Positions 26,540-36,400 of a stretch of 64,000 bases of DNA are shown piece after piece. How positions within the stretch are numbered: the first letter of the stretch is position 1; every line of letters starts with the position of its first letter. The translations under genes were made by a program, and so were the position numbers. The DNA is from Paracoccus denitrificans. GTDB lineage: Bacteria; Pseudomonadota; Alphaproteobacteria; Rhodobacterales; Rhodobacteraceae. The stretch is from positions 1-64,000 of the forward strand of contig QFNE01000003.1 in the NCBI GenBank assembly GCA_003240735.1. Direction: 5' to 3'. Under the pieces are notes generated by a model. It did no database searches and was not told where the DNA came from. It worked only from the letters and a program-made list of their open reading frames with translations.

Positions 26540-29500
26540 AACGTACCGGCTTCAACCTGTCCGACTGGGCGTTGCACCACAAATCCTTCGTCTGGTTCCT
26601 GATCATCGTGTCGATGCTCGCCGGGGCGTTTTCCTATACAAAGCTCGGTCGCGAAGAAGACCCCAGCTTTACCATCAAGACCATGATCATCGCCGGCGCC
26701 CTGCCCGGCGCGACCATCGAAGAAACCCGCGATCAGGTCACCGCCCGGATCGAGAAGAAGATGGAGGAGCTGGACGAGCTGGACTTCACCCGCTCGGTCA
26801 CGATGCCGGGGCAGTCGGTCGTCTATGTCGAGCTGCTGCCCACGACGCGCGGCCCCGCGGTCCCCGAGGTGTGGCAGCGGGTGCGCAACATGATGAACGA
26901 CATCCGGCCCGAATTCCCGCAGGAGTTTGCCGGATTCCAGTTCAACGACAATTTCGGCGACGTCTATGGCAACATCTATGCCTTCACCGCCGACGGATAC
27001 TCCCAGCGCGAAATGCGCGACCGGGTCGAGGCGATCCGACGTCAGGTCCAGTCCCTGCCGGCCGCAGGCAAGACCGAATTGCTGGGCGTTCGGGACGAAG
27101 AAATCTATCTGGAATTCTCGCCCTCACGGTTGGCAGCGCTGGGGTTGACGCAGGAAGACGTCATGTCGACGCTGGCCAATCAGAACGCAATCAGCGCCTC
27201 CGGGGTCGTGCAGGCAGGACCGGAACGTATTCTGGTCCGCGTCGGCGGATCATTCAGCGATGCGCAGGCGATCGCGGCAGTGAACCTGCGCATAGGTGAT
27301 CGGTTCTTCAACCTCGCAGACATCGCGACGGTCACGCGGGGCTATCAGGACCCGCCCGACAGCCTTTTCCGCTATAACGGCAAGGAAGCCGTCGGGCTGG
27401 AAGTCGCCATGCGGCAGGGCGAAAACATCCAGACCTATGGTCAGGAGCTGGACGCGCTGATGGCGCGGGTCGCCGCCGACCTGCCCGTCGGGATCGAGAT
27501 GCACAAGTTCGCCGACCAACCCCATGTCGTGACCGACGCCGTCGGCCACTTCATCACCGCGCTGGTCGAGGCGGTCGTCATCGTCCTGATCGTCAGTTTC
27601 ATCAGCCTTGGCATCCGTGCGGGTTTTGTCGTGACGCTGACGATCCCGCTGGTGTTGGCGATCACCTTCGTCATTCTGTACATGTACGGGATCACACTTC
27701 AGCGGATTTCACTGGGCGCTTTGATCATCGCGCTGGGGCTTCTGGTCGATGACGCGATGATCGCGATCGAGACGATGATCTCTCGACTTGAGCGCGGGGA
27801 CGATCTGAATTCGGCAGCCAGCTTCGCGTGGACATCCATCGCGTTTCCCATGCTGACCGGCACGCTGGTGACGGTGGCCGGGTTCATTCCGATCGGGCTG
27901 AACAGCTCTGCCGCAGGCGAGTTCACCTTCTCGCTTTTCGTGGTCATCGCCGTGTCGTTGACCGTCAGCTGGATCGTGGCCGTCTTGTTCGCACCGCTTC
28001 TGGGCGTCACGTTCCTGCCCAAGAAGCTGCCGAACCACAGCGAAAGCCCGGGCATTCTGCGCCGGACATTCCGTCACCTTCTTCTGGTGGCGATGCGCTT
28101 CAAATGGATCACCGTCGCCATCACGCTGATCATCTTTGGCGTATCGGTCTACGGCATGCGGTTCGTGGAACAGCAGTTCTTCCCCAACTCCGACCGGACA
28201 GAGATCATCATCGATATCGCCGAACGGCAGAACGCCTCGATCGCGCGGACGAACGAAACCATCGCCCATCTGGACAGCTTCCTTGCCCAGCAGTCCGAGG
28301 CGGAATTCTGGACCAGCTATGTCGGACGGGGCGCGCCGCGCTTCGTGCTGTCACTGGATATCCCGACCGCTGGTCCGCATATGGGCCAGATTCTGATTCA
28401 AACCAAGGACCTTGCCGCGCGGGATGCATTGAAGGCCAAGCTGCGGGAAATGGCCGTGCGCGACCTTGTCGGGACGGATGTTTATGTCTCGAATCTGGAA
28501 GTCGGCCCGCCCGTCGGGCGTCCGGTTCAGTATCGCGTCAGCTCGCCCGATCTGGATGAGGCGCGTGACGCAGCCCGGGGATTGGCTGCCGTAATGGCGC
28601 AGGACCCGCGACTGACCGACATCGCGATGGACTGGAACGAACCTGCCCGCGTGGTGCGCGTTCTGGTCAATCAGGACAAGGCACGTCAGCTGGGGATCAG
28701 CAGCCAGAACATTTCTGGCGCGCTGGAGGCGCTGTTCACCGGCACGACTATCACGCAGCTGCGCGACAGCATCTATCTGGTGAACGTGATTGCGCGCGGC
28801 ACCAAAGAAGACCGTGAAACGCTGGCATCGCTGCAGAACCTTCAGCTGGCCACACAATCGGGGACGCCGATCCCGCTGGCCGCGCTGGCGACGCTGGATT
28901 ACGACACCGAACAGCCGCTCATCCTGCAGCGCGACGGGCTGCCCACGGTGACCGTCAAGGCCGCGATCGCGACAGCTGACCAGCCAACGACCATCGTCGC
29001 CAGTATGGCCCAAACGATCGACGCCTATGCCAAGACCCTGCCCGCGACGACACAGATCGTCGTTGGTGGCAGCGTTGAGACATCGGCCGACAGTCAGGCC
29101 CCGATCGCCGCCGTGGTGCCGGTCATGCTGCTGATCATGGCCGTGTTGGTGATGATCCAGATGCAAAGCTTCCGCCTCGCGCTCATCGTCTTTGCTGCGG
29201 CGCCCTTGGGCCTGATCGGGGTCGTGGCGACGCTGCTTACGTTTGGGGTGCCGATGGGCTTTGTGGCGATTCTGGGTATCCTGGCGCTGATCGGGATTCT
29301 GATCCGCAACTCGATCATTCTGGTCGATGAGATCCAGACCCAGATCGCGGCGGGCCAGACGCGGTGGGACGCGGTGTTCCACGCCTCGGACCATCGGGCA
29401 CGGCCGATCCTGCTGACCGCCGCGGCGGCCAGTCTGGCGCTGATCCCGATCGCGCGGCAGGTGTTCTGGGGCCCGATGGCTTACGCCATGATGGGCGGGA

Positions 29501-29658
29501 TCATCGCGGGCACGCTGGTCACGCTGGTCTTTGTGCCTGCGCTGTATTGCGTGGTCTTCGGCGTCAAGCGCCCCGACCCGGACGCCGCGCCCCCGCCGAC
29601 GGACCACCCCGTCACCGATACCGGCCGCCGGGTCGCCAGCACGCCCTCCGCAACCTGA
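26536..29658 (+). CDS. RND-family efflux transporter permease (AcrB type)
   Basis: A 1040-residue inner-membrane pump with 12 transmembrane helices in two repeats and two large periplasmic domains. The proton-relay aspartates in transmembrane helix 4 are present (Asp405-Asp406 in GLLVDDAMIAIE). LGVRDEEIYLEFSPSRLAALGL and RPILLTAAAASLALIPIAR are typical family segments. Drives export of drugs, solvents or lipids by proton antiport; substrate unknown. No outer-membrane channel gene follows, so a TolC-like protein must be encoded elsewhere. It ends 8 bp before the convergent antiporter gene. Confidence 0.95.
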   Translation: MKRTGFNLSDWALHHKSFVWFLIIVSMLAGAFSYTKLGREEDPSFTIKTMIIAGALPGATIEETRDQVTARIEKKMEELDELDFTRSVTMPGQSVVYVELLPTTRGPAVPEVWQRVRNMMNDIRPEFPQEFAGFQFNDNFGDVYGNIYAFTADGYSQREMRDRVEAIRRQVQSLPAAGKTELLGVRDEEIYLEFSPSRLAALGLTQEDVMSTLANQNAISASGVVQAGPERILVRVGGSFSDAQAIAAVNLRIGDRFFNLADIATVTRGYQDPPDSLFRYNGKEAVGLEVAMRQGENIQTYGQELDALMARVAADLPVGIEMHKFADQPHVVTDAVGHFITALVEAVVIVLIVSFISLGIRAGFVVTLTIPLVLAITFVILYMYGITLQRISLGALIIALGLLVDDAMIAIETMISRLERGDDLNSAASFAWTSIAFPMLTGTLVTVAGFIPIGLNSSAAGEFTFSLFVVIAVSLTVSWIVAVLFAPLLGVTFLPKKLPNHSESPGILRRTFRHLLLVAMRFKWITVAITLIIFGVSVYGMRFVEQQFFPNSDRTEIIIDIAERQNASIARTNETIAHLDSFLAQQSEAEFWTSYVGRGAPRFVLSLDIPTAGPHMGQILIQTKDLAARDALKAKLREMAVRDLVGTDVYVSNLEVGPPVGRPVQYRVSSPDLDEARDAARGLAAVMAQDPRLTDIAMDWNEPARVVRVLVNQDKARQLGISSQNISGALEALFTGTTITQLRDSIYLVNVIARGTKEDRETLASLQNLQLATQSGTPIPLAALATLDYDTEQPLILQRDGLPTVTVKAAIATADQPTTIVASMAQTIDAYAKTLPATTQIVVGGSVETSADSQAPIAAVVPVMLLIMAVLVMIQMQSFRLALIVFAAAPLGLIGVVATLLTFGVPMGFVAILGILALIGILIRNSIILVDEIQTQIAAGQTRWDAVFHASDHRARPILLTAAAASLALIPIARQVFWGPMAYAMMGGIIAGTLVTLVFVPALYCVVFGVKRPDPDAAPPPTDHPVTDTGRRVASTPSAT

Positions 29659-29666
29659 TCTGTGGT

Positions 29667-31415
29667 TCAGCGCTGAAAGCTGTCGGTGATGTTCTTGTGC
29701 AGAAGATCACGGCCGCCGCTCATCCCCTCGGCGGCCTGAAGCGCCATGCGCTTGCGGTCGCGCAGCCTGAGATCGGCCATCACCTGCTCGGCCTCGGCGT
29801 CGTCGACGCCAAGCTGGGTCAGCGACGCCCGACCCATCGCCAGCGCGGATTCCAGCGTTTCGCGGATTTCATAGGTCACGTGCTTTTCACGCAATGCGAT
29901 AGCCGTCGGGCGATCATAGGCGCGGACCAACAGCGTGGCGTGGGCAAAATCCGACTGAACCAGATCGACGATCTTCAGCGCGGCTGACGCCGTATCGACG
30001 CAGATCAGGATCTGTTCGGCCTGCGCCGCGCCCGAAGCGTAAAGGATATCCAGCCGCGTGCCGTCCCCGTAATAGACCTTGAATCCCAGCCGTTCGGCGG
30101 CGCGGATCATTTCGATGTCTGTGTCGATGATCGACACCGGCACACCCTGCGCCAAAAGCGCTTGGCTGGCGATCTGGCCGAACCGGCCGAACCCCACGAC
30201 CAGCGCCCGCGGATGCAGGTCAGTGGGGGTGTCGATGCCGTCCATGTCCTCGGTGGGCGCAGGCATGAAACGTTCTGCCGCCAGAACCAGCAGCGGCGTC
30301 AGCGCCATCGACAAGATCACGACCGACGCAAACAGCGCGTCGGTGTTGGCGTCAAACAGGTCTGCCGATCGTGCCGCCGCATACATGACGAAGGCGAATT
30401 CGCCCCCTTGCGCAAACAGGACCATGCGCCGGATAGACGCCGGTTTCGTGCTGCCGGTCGCGCGCGCGATGACGAACACCGCCAGCGCCTTGACCACGAC
30501 GAAGGCCAGCAGCAACCCCACCACAAGCGGCAGTTGCTGCCAGACGACCGACAGGTTCAAGGACATGCCCACAGACAGGAAGAACAGTCCCATCAGCATA
30601 CCCCGGAATGGCTCGATATCGGCCTCGATCTGGTGGCGATAGGTGGATCCCGACAGCAGGACGCCGGCGATGAAGGCGCCCATCGCCATCGACAGACCTG
30701 CCTGATCCATCAAAAGCGCCGCCGCCAGTACGACCAGCAGCGCGCCTGCGCCCATCGCCTCTCGTGATCCGGCACGGGCTAGCAGCGCAAACATCGGGTC
30801 CATCAGCCACCGTCCGACCGCAAGCAGGATTGCCACCGCGCCAAGGGCAAGGCCCCCGGTCAGCCAGACGCTGCTGGAATGCCCGGCGACTGGTGCCAAA
30901 AACGCGACCACGGCCAGCAGCGGCACGATCATCAGATCCTCCAGCAGCAGGATCGACATGGCACGCTGGCCCTCGGGTGTGCCCAACTCTCCCTCGTCCT
31001 GCAGCATGGACGTGACGACTGCAGTTGAGGACAGGACGAATCCTGCCCCCCCGATGAACGCCACGACCGGGGAAAAGCCGAACGCCGTGCCGGTCGCCGT
31101 CAACAACGCGCCGCACGTCGTGACCTGCAGCAGTCCCAGCCCAAAGATCTGCCGCCGCATCGCCCAAAGGCGTGCGGGCCTCATCTCCAGTCCGATGATG
31201 AACAGAAACAGCACGACGCCCAGTTCGGAGACATGCAGCATGCGGTCGGGATCGTGGATCAGGCGCAGACCATACGGGCCGATCGCCAGACCGGCCGCGA
31301 AATATCCCAGCACCGAGCCGACACCAAGCCGACGAAACAGCGGAATTGCGACGACCGTCGCGGCCAACAGGGCAACCGCCGTGGCGATCAGGGGCCCAAG
31401 TCCTTGGTCTTCCAT
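29667..31415 (-). CDS. Kef-type K+/H+ antiporter (monovalent cation:proton antiporter-2)
   Basis: A 582-residue protein: an N-terminal CPA2 transporter domain of about 12 helices (1-385) with FLFIIGLEMRPARLW and LSSTAVVTSMLQDEGELGTPEGQ, then a cytosolic RCK-N domain (about 405-520) with VVGFGRFGQIASQALLAQG and IDTDIEMI for nucleotide binding. KefB and KefC are glutathione-gated K+ efflux systems used under electrophile stress. No separate KefF or KefG ancillary subunit gene is adjacent. Which Kef type it is cannot be decided. Confidence 0.93.
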   Translation of the reverse strand: MEDQGLGPLIATAVALLAATVVAIPLFRRLGVGSVLGYFAAGLAIGPYGLRLIHDPDRMLHVSELGVVLFLFIIGLEMRPARLWAMRRQIFGLGLLQVTTCGALLTATGTAFGFSPVVAFIGGAGFVLSSTAVVTSMLQDEGELGTPEGQRAMSILLLEDLMIVPLLAVVAFLAPVAGHSSSVWLTGGLALGAVAILLAVGRWLMDPMFALLARAGSREAMGAGALLVVLAAALLMDQAGLSMAMGAFIAGVLLSGSTYRHQIEADIEPFRGMLMGLFFLSVGMSLNLSVVWQQLPLVVGLLLAFVVVKALAVFVIARATGSTKPASIRRMVLFAQGGEFAFVMYAAARSADLFDANTDALFASVVILSMALTPLLVLAAERFMPAPTEDMDGIDTPTDLHPRALVVGFGRFGQIASQALLAQGVPVSIIDTDIEMIRAAERLGFKVYYGDGTRLDILYASGAAQAEQILICVDTASAALKIVDLVQSDFAHATLLVRAYDRPTAIALREKHVTYEIRETLESALAMGRASLTQLGVDDAEAEQVMADLRLRDRKRMALQAAEGMSGGRDLLHKNITDSFQR

Positions 31416-31506
31416 TGCGCCCCTGCCCCATCCGTCATCGCATCACCTGCCCAACCGCTGACGGGCGCCGCGGCCGCTGTCAAGCGTCCACGCGGAAACG
31501 CAGGGG

Positions 31507-32049
31507 TCAGGCGGCGCTGGCGGGCGCGTCGATGCTTTCGACGATCAGGTTGCCGTTGGTATAGACACAGATGTCCGCGGCAATGCCCAACGCCTTTCGG
31601 GCGATGGTTTCGGCATCGGCATCGCTTTCCATAAGGCCGCGCGCCGCAGCCAGCGCAAAGTTTCCGCCCGAACCGATGGCCGCGACGTTGTATTCGGGTT
31701 CCAGAACGTCACCTGCCCCGGTCACGACCAGAAGATCGCGCCCGTCGGTGACGATCAGCATCGCCTCAAGATTGCGCAGATACTTGTCTGTGCGCCAGTC
31801 CTTGGCCAGATCGACACAGGCGCGTTGCAACTGGCCCGGCGCGGATTCCAGCTTTTTCTCCAGCCGCTCCAGCAGGGTGAAGGCGTCCGCGGTCGATCCG
31901 GCAAAGCCCGCGATCACGTCGCGCCCACCCGGTGACAGGCGGCGTACCTTGCGGGCCGTGCCCTTCATCACGGTCTGGCCCACGCTGACCTGACCGTCAC
32001 CCGCGACCACGACCTTGTCCCCGCGCCGCACTGCCACAATCGTCGTCAT
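31507..32049 (-). CDS. hslV: ATP-dependent protease peptidase subunit HslV
   Basis: A 180-residue proteasome-like peptidase. The mature protein begins at Thr2 ([21 protein letters not shown]), the catalytic threonine. [17 protein letters not shown] is the conserved structural segment. The ATG at 32049 is chosen because it puts Thr at position 2 and has GAGG six bases upstream; a GTG four codons earlier would destroy this. It works with the HslU ATPase, but hslU is not its neighbour here: the next genes are an antiporter downstream and a capsule-type protein divergently. Confidence 0.95.
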   Translation of the reverse strand: MTTIVAVRRGDKVVVAGDGQVSVGQTVMKGTARKVRRLSPGGRDVIAGFAGSTADAFTLLERLEKKLESAPGQLQRACVDLAKDWRTDKYLRNLEAMLIVTDGRDLLVVTGAGDVLEPEYNVAAIGSGGNFALAAARGLMESDADAETIARKALGIAADICVYTNGNLIVESIDAPASAA

Positions 32050-32090
32050 CACGAACCTCACATGTCTTGTCTGCAGCCGGTCAGATATGG

Positions 32091-32116
32091 TCGGGGACAG
32101 GCTTTCGCAACCAAGG
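32091..32116 (-). promoter_or_regulatory. Possible sigma-32-type promoter of hslV
   Basis: On the minus strand CCTTGG (32111-32116) and CCCCGA (32091-32096) are separated by 14 nt, close to the CTTGAA and CCCCAT spacing of heat-shock promoters, about 42 nt before the hslV start. hslVU is heat-inducible in many bacteria. Match is partial. Confidence 0.35.
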
Positions 32117-32140
32117 CGGCCGGACTAGCGTGGCGGCGCG

Positions 32141-33037
32141 ATGTCGAAACCGGAAACCCTACGCGTCTATCTGGAAGGCCAGATGCTGGAAAACGCCCGT
32201 GCGGGGCGGTTTCCCTTTCTGGCCCATCTGGAACGCGCGGTGACCGACAAGGGCTGGCGGGTCGAGTGGCTGGCGGCCGGTCCCGACGCCCGCGCCAAGG
32301 CGCCCACCCGCGACGGTTATGCCCTGTTTCATATGGAGCGTCCGACGCACGACCGCGCGCTTACGTTCCGGCGCGCCTATTACTTTCCGTTCTGGTTCAT
32401 CCAGCCGGTCGCGGAACGCTGGCGGTTCGACGTCGCCCGCGCCGACGTCGAACCCACTGACGCCGCTGCGGCGGCCGAGTTTGCCAGTCGCCTTCGCGCG
32501 CGGGTCCTGCCCGGTCCTGCCCCGACACGCGAGGGGTTCGTTCTGGTGCCACTTCAGGGTCACATCAGGGCGCAGCGGTCATTTCAGACCATGTCGCCGG
32601 TCGCCATGCTGGAAAAGGTCGCGCAGACCGGGCGGCGCGTGGTGGCAACGCTGCACCCGAAGGAAGTCTATGAGCCCGCTGACCTGCGGGCGCTGGACGA
32701 TCTGGCGGCGTCTTACCCCAACCTGCGCATCGGCGGCGACAGCCGGACGTTGCTGCGTCGGTGCGATTTCGTGGCGACCATGAACAGCGCGCTGGCATTC
32801 GATGGGTATCTGCAGGGCAAGGCTGCGGTTCTGTTTGCGCAGATCGATTTTCATCACATCGCGCTGAACGTCGCATCCGTGGGGGCAGATGCCGCGCTGG
32901 CGGCCGCGCCCGACCATCGGCCGGACTTTAATGGCTATGTGCACTGGTTCCTAAGCGGACAGGCGATTCAGGCGACCGCGCCCGACGCCCACGACCGCAT
33001 CCGTGCCGCCATGAGAAAGGGCGGCTGGCCCATATGA
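32141..33037 (+). CDS. Capsule polysaccharide synthesis/export-type protein (KpsS-like), tentative
   Basis: A 298-residue soluble protein. The C-terminal half reads like a capsule polysaccharide (Caps_synth, KpsS/KpsC-related) glycosyltransferase fold: RRVVATLHPKEVYEP, then a GGDSRTLLRRCDFVATMNSALAFDGYLQGKAAVLFA block parallel to the ...HP...S...LL..ad.V.T.nS....EAL..GkPv pattern. It has no transmembrane segment and sits alone between hslV and trxA, not in a capsule locus. Substrate and role unknown. A terminator hairpin overlaps its stop codon. Confidence 0.6.
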   Translation: MSKPETLRVYLEGQMLENARAGRFPFLAHLERAVTDKGWRVEWLAAGPDARAKAPTRDGYALFHMERPTHDRALTFRRAYYFPFWFIQPVAERWRFDVARADVEPTDAAAAAEFASRLRARVLPGPAPTREGFVLVPLQGHIRAQRSFQTMSPVAMLEKVAQTGRRVVATLHPKEVYEPADLRALDDLAASYPNLRIGGDSRTLLRRCDFVATMNSALAFDGYLQGKAAVLFAQIDFHHIALNVASVGADAALAAAPDHRPDFNGYVHWFLSGQAIQATAPDAHDRIRAAMRKGGWPI

Positions 33038-33049
33038 CCGCCGCCCTTT
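33016..33049 (+). terminator. Terminator overlapping the end of the KpsS-like gene
   Basis: AAAGGGCGGC (33016-33025) pairs perfectly with GCCGCCCTTT (33040-33049), loop 14 nt, followed by TTC with a run of five T including the stem end. The stem begins inside the coding sequence and spans the stop codon at 33035-33037. Confidence 0.7.
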
Positions 33050-33073
33050 TTCAAGACTTGCTGACCGATTGGA

Positions 33074-33394
33074 TCAGATCGACTCATCAATCCAAGACTT
33101 CAGCGCCGCTTTGGGTGCCGCGCCGATCTTGTTCGACACGACTTCGCCGTCCTTGAACATGAAGAGCGCGGGGATGCCGCGGACGCCCAGTTGCGAAGGG
33201 CTATCGGGGTTTTCGTCGACGTTGACCTTCACGATCTTGATCTTGCCGGCATATTCGTCGGAAAGCTCTTCCAGCGCCGGGCCGATCTGACGGCAGGGAC
33301 CGCACCATTCGGCCCAGAAATCGACGATGACGGGAACGCTAGACTGGCGCACGACCTGATCGAAATCGGCGTCGGTGGCTTTTTCGGTGGCCAT
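33074..33394 (-). CDS. trxA: Thioredoxin
   Basis: A 106-residue thioredoxin with the redox motif WCGPC at residues 30-34 in the [21 protein letters not shown] context and the cis-proline segment [15 protein letters not shown]. It is a general cytosolic disulfide reductant (ribonucleotide reductase, methionine sulfoxide reductases). It is the last gene of the leftward tsaE/amgK - murU-like - addB - addA - trxA array; 58 bp separate it from addA, so it may also have its own promoter. Confidence 0.96.
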   Translation of the reverse strand: MATEKATDADFDQVVRQSSVPVIVDFWAEWCGPCRQIGPALEELSDEYAGKIKIVKVNVDENPDSPSQLGVRGIPALFMFKDGEVVSNKIGAAPKAALKSWIDESI

Positions 33395-33452
33395 AATTGC
33401 TACTCCTGCACAAAGGCTGTCGAGTGAAAGCTAGGTGTCGGCACCGGCGGGA

Positions 33453-36400
33453 TCAACCCCGCCGGGCCGCCACGGCGCGCTGCCATGCCGCATCAAGGAC
33501 ATCATCGGGCAGATCCATGAACCGCGCGCCGCGGGTCCACAGGATCTGCGCCGTGACCGCCCGCCCCGGATAGATCCTTCGCAGCGCGTTTCGATAGGCC
33601 GCCATCTGGCGCAGGATGCCGTCCGGCACCCGCTGCGCATCATCCGGCACGTCGAAGTTCGATTTGTAATCGACAACCGTGACCCCGTCGAGCGTCACGC
33701 GCAGCAGATCGATGGTGCCAGTCATCGCGCCGACGCCGGGCAGGTTCACGACCAAAGGCACCTCTCTCAGCACCGTCTCAGTTGTGGTCGGGGCGGACAC
33801 CATGTCGGTGGCAGCCACCACCCCCGCCACCTCGTCCAGAAGCGCAGCAAATTCTTCGGCGTTGGGCAAGCCGCCCTCGGCACCCGACAAGGTGGCATTG
33901 GCGATGTCGGGCCAGTCTTCTGCCGCGCGCCCGGGCAGTTCCTCTAACAGCAGATGCAGCCGTGTGCCGCGCAGCATGGCGGCCTGACGGTCGAGCTCTA
34001 CCGCAGCCCCGGTCGGGGCCAGCGCCTTGGCACCGCCCAGCGACGTCGCCGCAATGGGGCGGGTGATGACCGGTGACGGCGGTGGATGGTCGCGCATCCA
34101 GTCAGGCAGTGGGACAGGAACAGTTGGAGTGTGATCGACCGTTGCCGCATCAGCAGGCCACGCGCCGAAATCGAGCTGCCGGATATCGCCGCCCCAGTGC
34201 GCCGGGTGCGACGATGCCGTCAGTCCCGCCGCGCGATCCATGCCGGCGCTGACCATGGCATGCCAGCTTTCCAACCCCTCACCCGCGTCACCGGCGGCCG
34301 CGACGATCAGCCAGCTTTCGGCCCGCGTCAGCGCCACATACAGCAGGCGGCGGTTTTCCTCGTCGCGGCGGCGCGCTTCATCGTCGACCAGCGCGGCGAT
34401 GGCGGGGCTGCGGTCAGGCTTCGTGCCACGCCAGAACACGGTCTTTCCGTCGGTCGACGCAATCGTGCGTCCTGTCTGATGTGTGCCCCGCTTGGCGGTA
34501 TCGGGCAGAATGACGATGGGGCTTTCCAGACCCTTGGCGCCGTGGACCGTCATCACGCGGATGACGCCTTCGCCCTCTCCTGCGGCGCCGGGTTGCCGTT
34601 TGACCTCGATATCGTCGTCCGACAGCCACACAAGGAAACCGGTCAACGACGGCGCCTCGGACCGTTCATAGGTCAGGGACTGGGACAGCAGCTCGTCGAT
34701 GCCGTCCTCAGCCTCGGGGCCAAGGCGGGCGATCAGGCGGACGCGCCCTTCGTGCCGGATCAGGATGCGCGCGATCAGGTCATAGGGGCGCAGAAAATCC
34801 ACCTGCCCCAGCAGATCGTCCAGCACCGCGACGATCCGTGGATAGCCGCCATTGGCGCGCAATGCGTCCCACAGGCTTCCCCTGCGCGGTTGTGCCAGAT
34901 CGTAAAGCTGCCCCTCGTCCAGCCCGAACAGGGGTGAGCGGAGCGCGGCTGCCAGCGACAGATCATCGCGCGGCATGGCCAGAAACGACAGGACCTCGCG
35001 AATGTCCCGGACGGCCAGCTCTGCCGCCAGCTTCAGGCGGTCGGCACCTGCGACCGGCAGGCCCTGACGTTTCAGCGCGGCAATGATTTCCTCAAACAGC
35101 GCGGCACGGCGCTGGACAAGGATCAGGACATCACCCGCCCGGACGGGTCGGGTCGTGCGGTGCCGCACGTCATGGATCGGCTGACCGCGCATCTGCGCGA
35201 TCCGCTGGGCGATCTCTTCGGCCAGAAGGCGATGCTCGGAATTGGCCGCAGGTTGGTCGACGGGATTGGACCAATCGCCTGTGTCGGGCTTTTCAGGCTT
35301 GGGGAACGGCGGCCACAGTTCGACCCGGCCGGGGGCCGTGTCCTGAAACGCGATGTGGCGGGGTGGGACGCCAAGCCCCTCGGCTGCGTCGCCTTGAAAG
35401 ACCGCGTCCACCACCGACAGGATCGCCGGGGATGACCGGAACGAATGCAGCAGTTCCGCCTGCTGGATCGGGTTGCCCACGCTTTCGAACGCCGTCCCAA
35501 AGGACGCCCGCCGCGCGTCAAAGACCGCGGTGTCTGCACCTTGGAACGAATAGATCGACTGCTTGGGATCACCCACCACGAACAGCGTGCGGTCGCCGTC
35601 TCGTGCGCCTTCGCCGGCGGTGAATTCGGTCGTCAGATGCTCGATCACCTGCCACTGGCCGGGGCTGGTATCCTGCGCCTCATCGACAAGGATGTGGTCG
35701 ATGCCACCGTCCAGCCGGAACAGCACCCATTGGGCCATGCTGGCATTCGACAAGAGCCGCGCGGTGCGCTGGATCAGGTCGTCGAAATCCAGCCAGCCAC
35801 CCTGCAGCTTGGCCGCGGTGTAGCGTTTGCAGAACGCATGACCAAAGCGGTGCAACGCCAGCGTCTTGATCGCTTGGGCCAGACCCGCGCGCAGGGGTGC
35901 GGCATCCTGCACGCGCGCCATCAGATCCTCGATATCGGCCATCAGATGCGCGGCGGCTTTCTGGGTGTCCTTGGTCGGGAACTTGCCGGTCTTGGCCAGC
36001 CCGGCATTCGGCCCGGTCTTGGTCAGCAGCCGCGCTTCCAGCACGGCCAGCGCCGACAGGCTGGGCGCGGCCCACGCCACCGCTGCAAATTCGGCCCCCG
36101 TCGCCGCATCCGTCTTGCCGCCCTGCAGCAACAGCGGCGTCAGGTCCGTCAGAACCGCTGCCGTGCCGGGCGTAAACACCTGCGCCAGCAGCGTTTCCTC
36201 GGTCAGGTCGGGCGACAGCCCGCACTGCACCCACAGATCGGCGGCGTCAGGTTCGGTGTCATACCCTTTGATCGAGGCTAGGAACCCGTCGATTTCGTCG
36301 CCTGAATGCAGGGTCAGCAGATCGGCAAAGGCCGGGTCGTTCACCCGCGCCATGTCCTGCAGGATCTCCTCGCGCATGTTGGTGCCGGTGCGGTCGTCGA

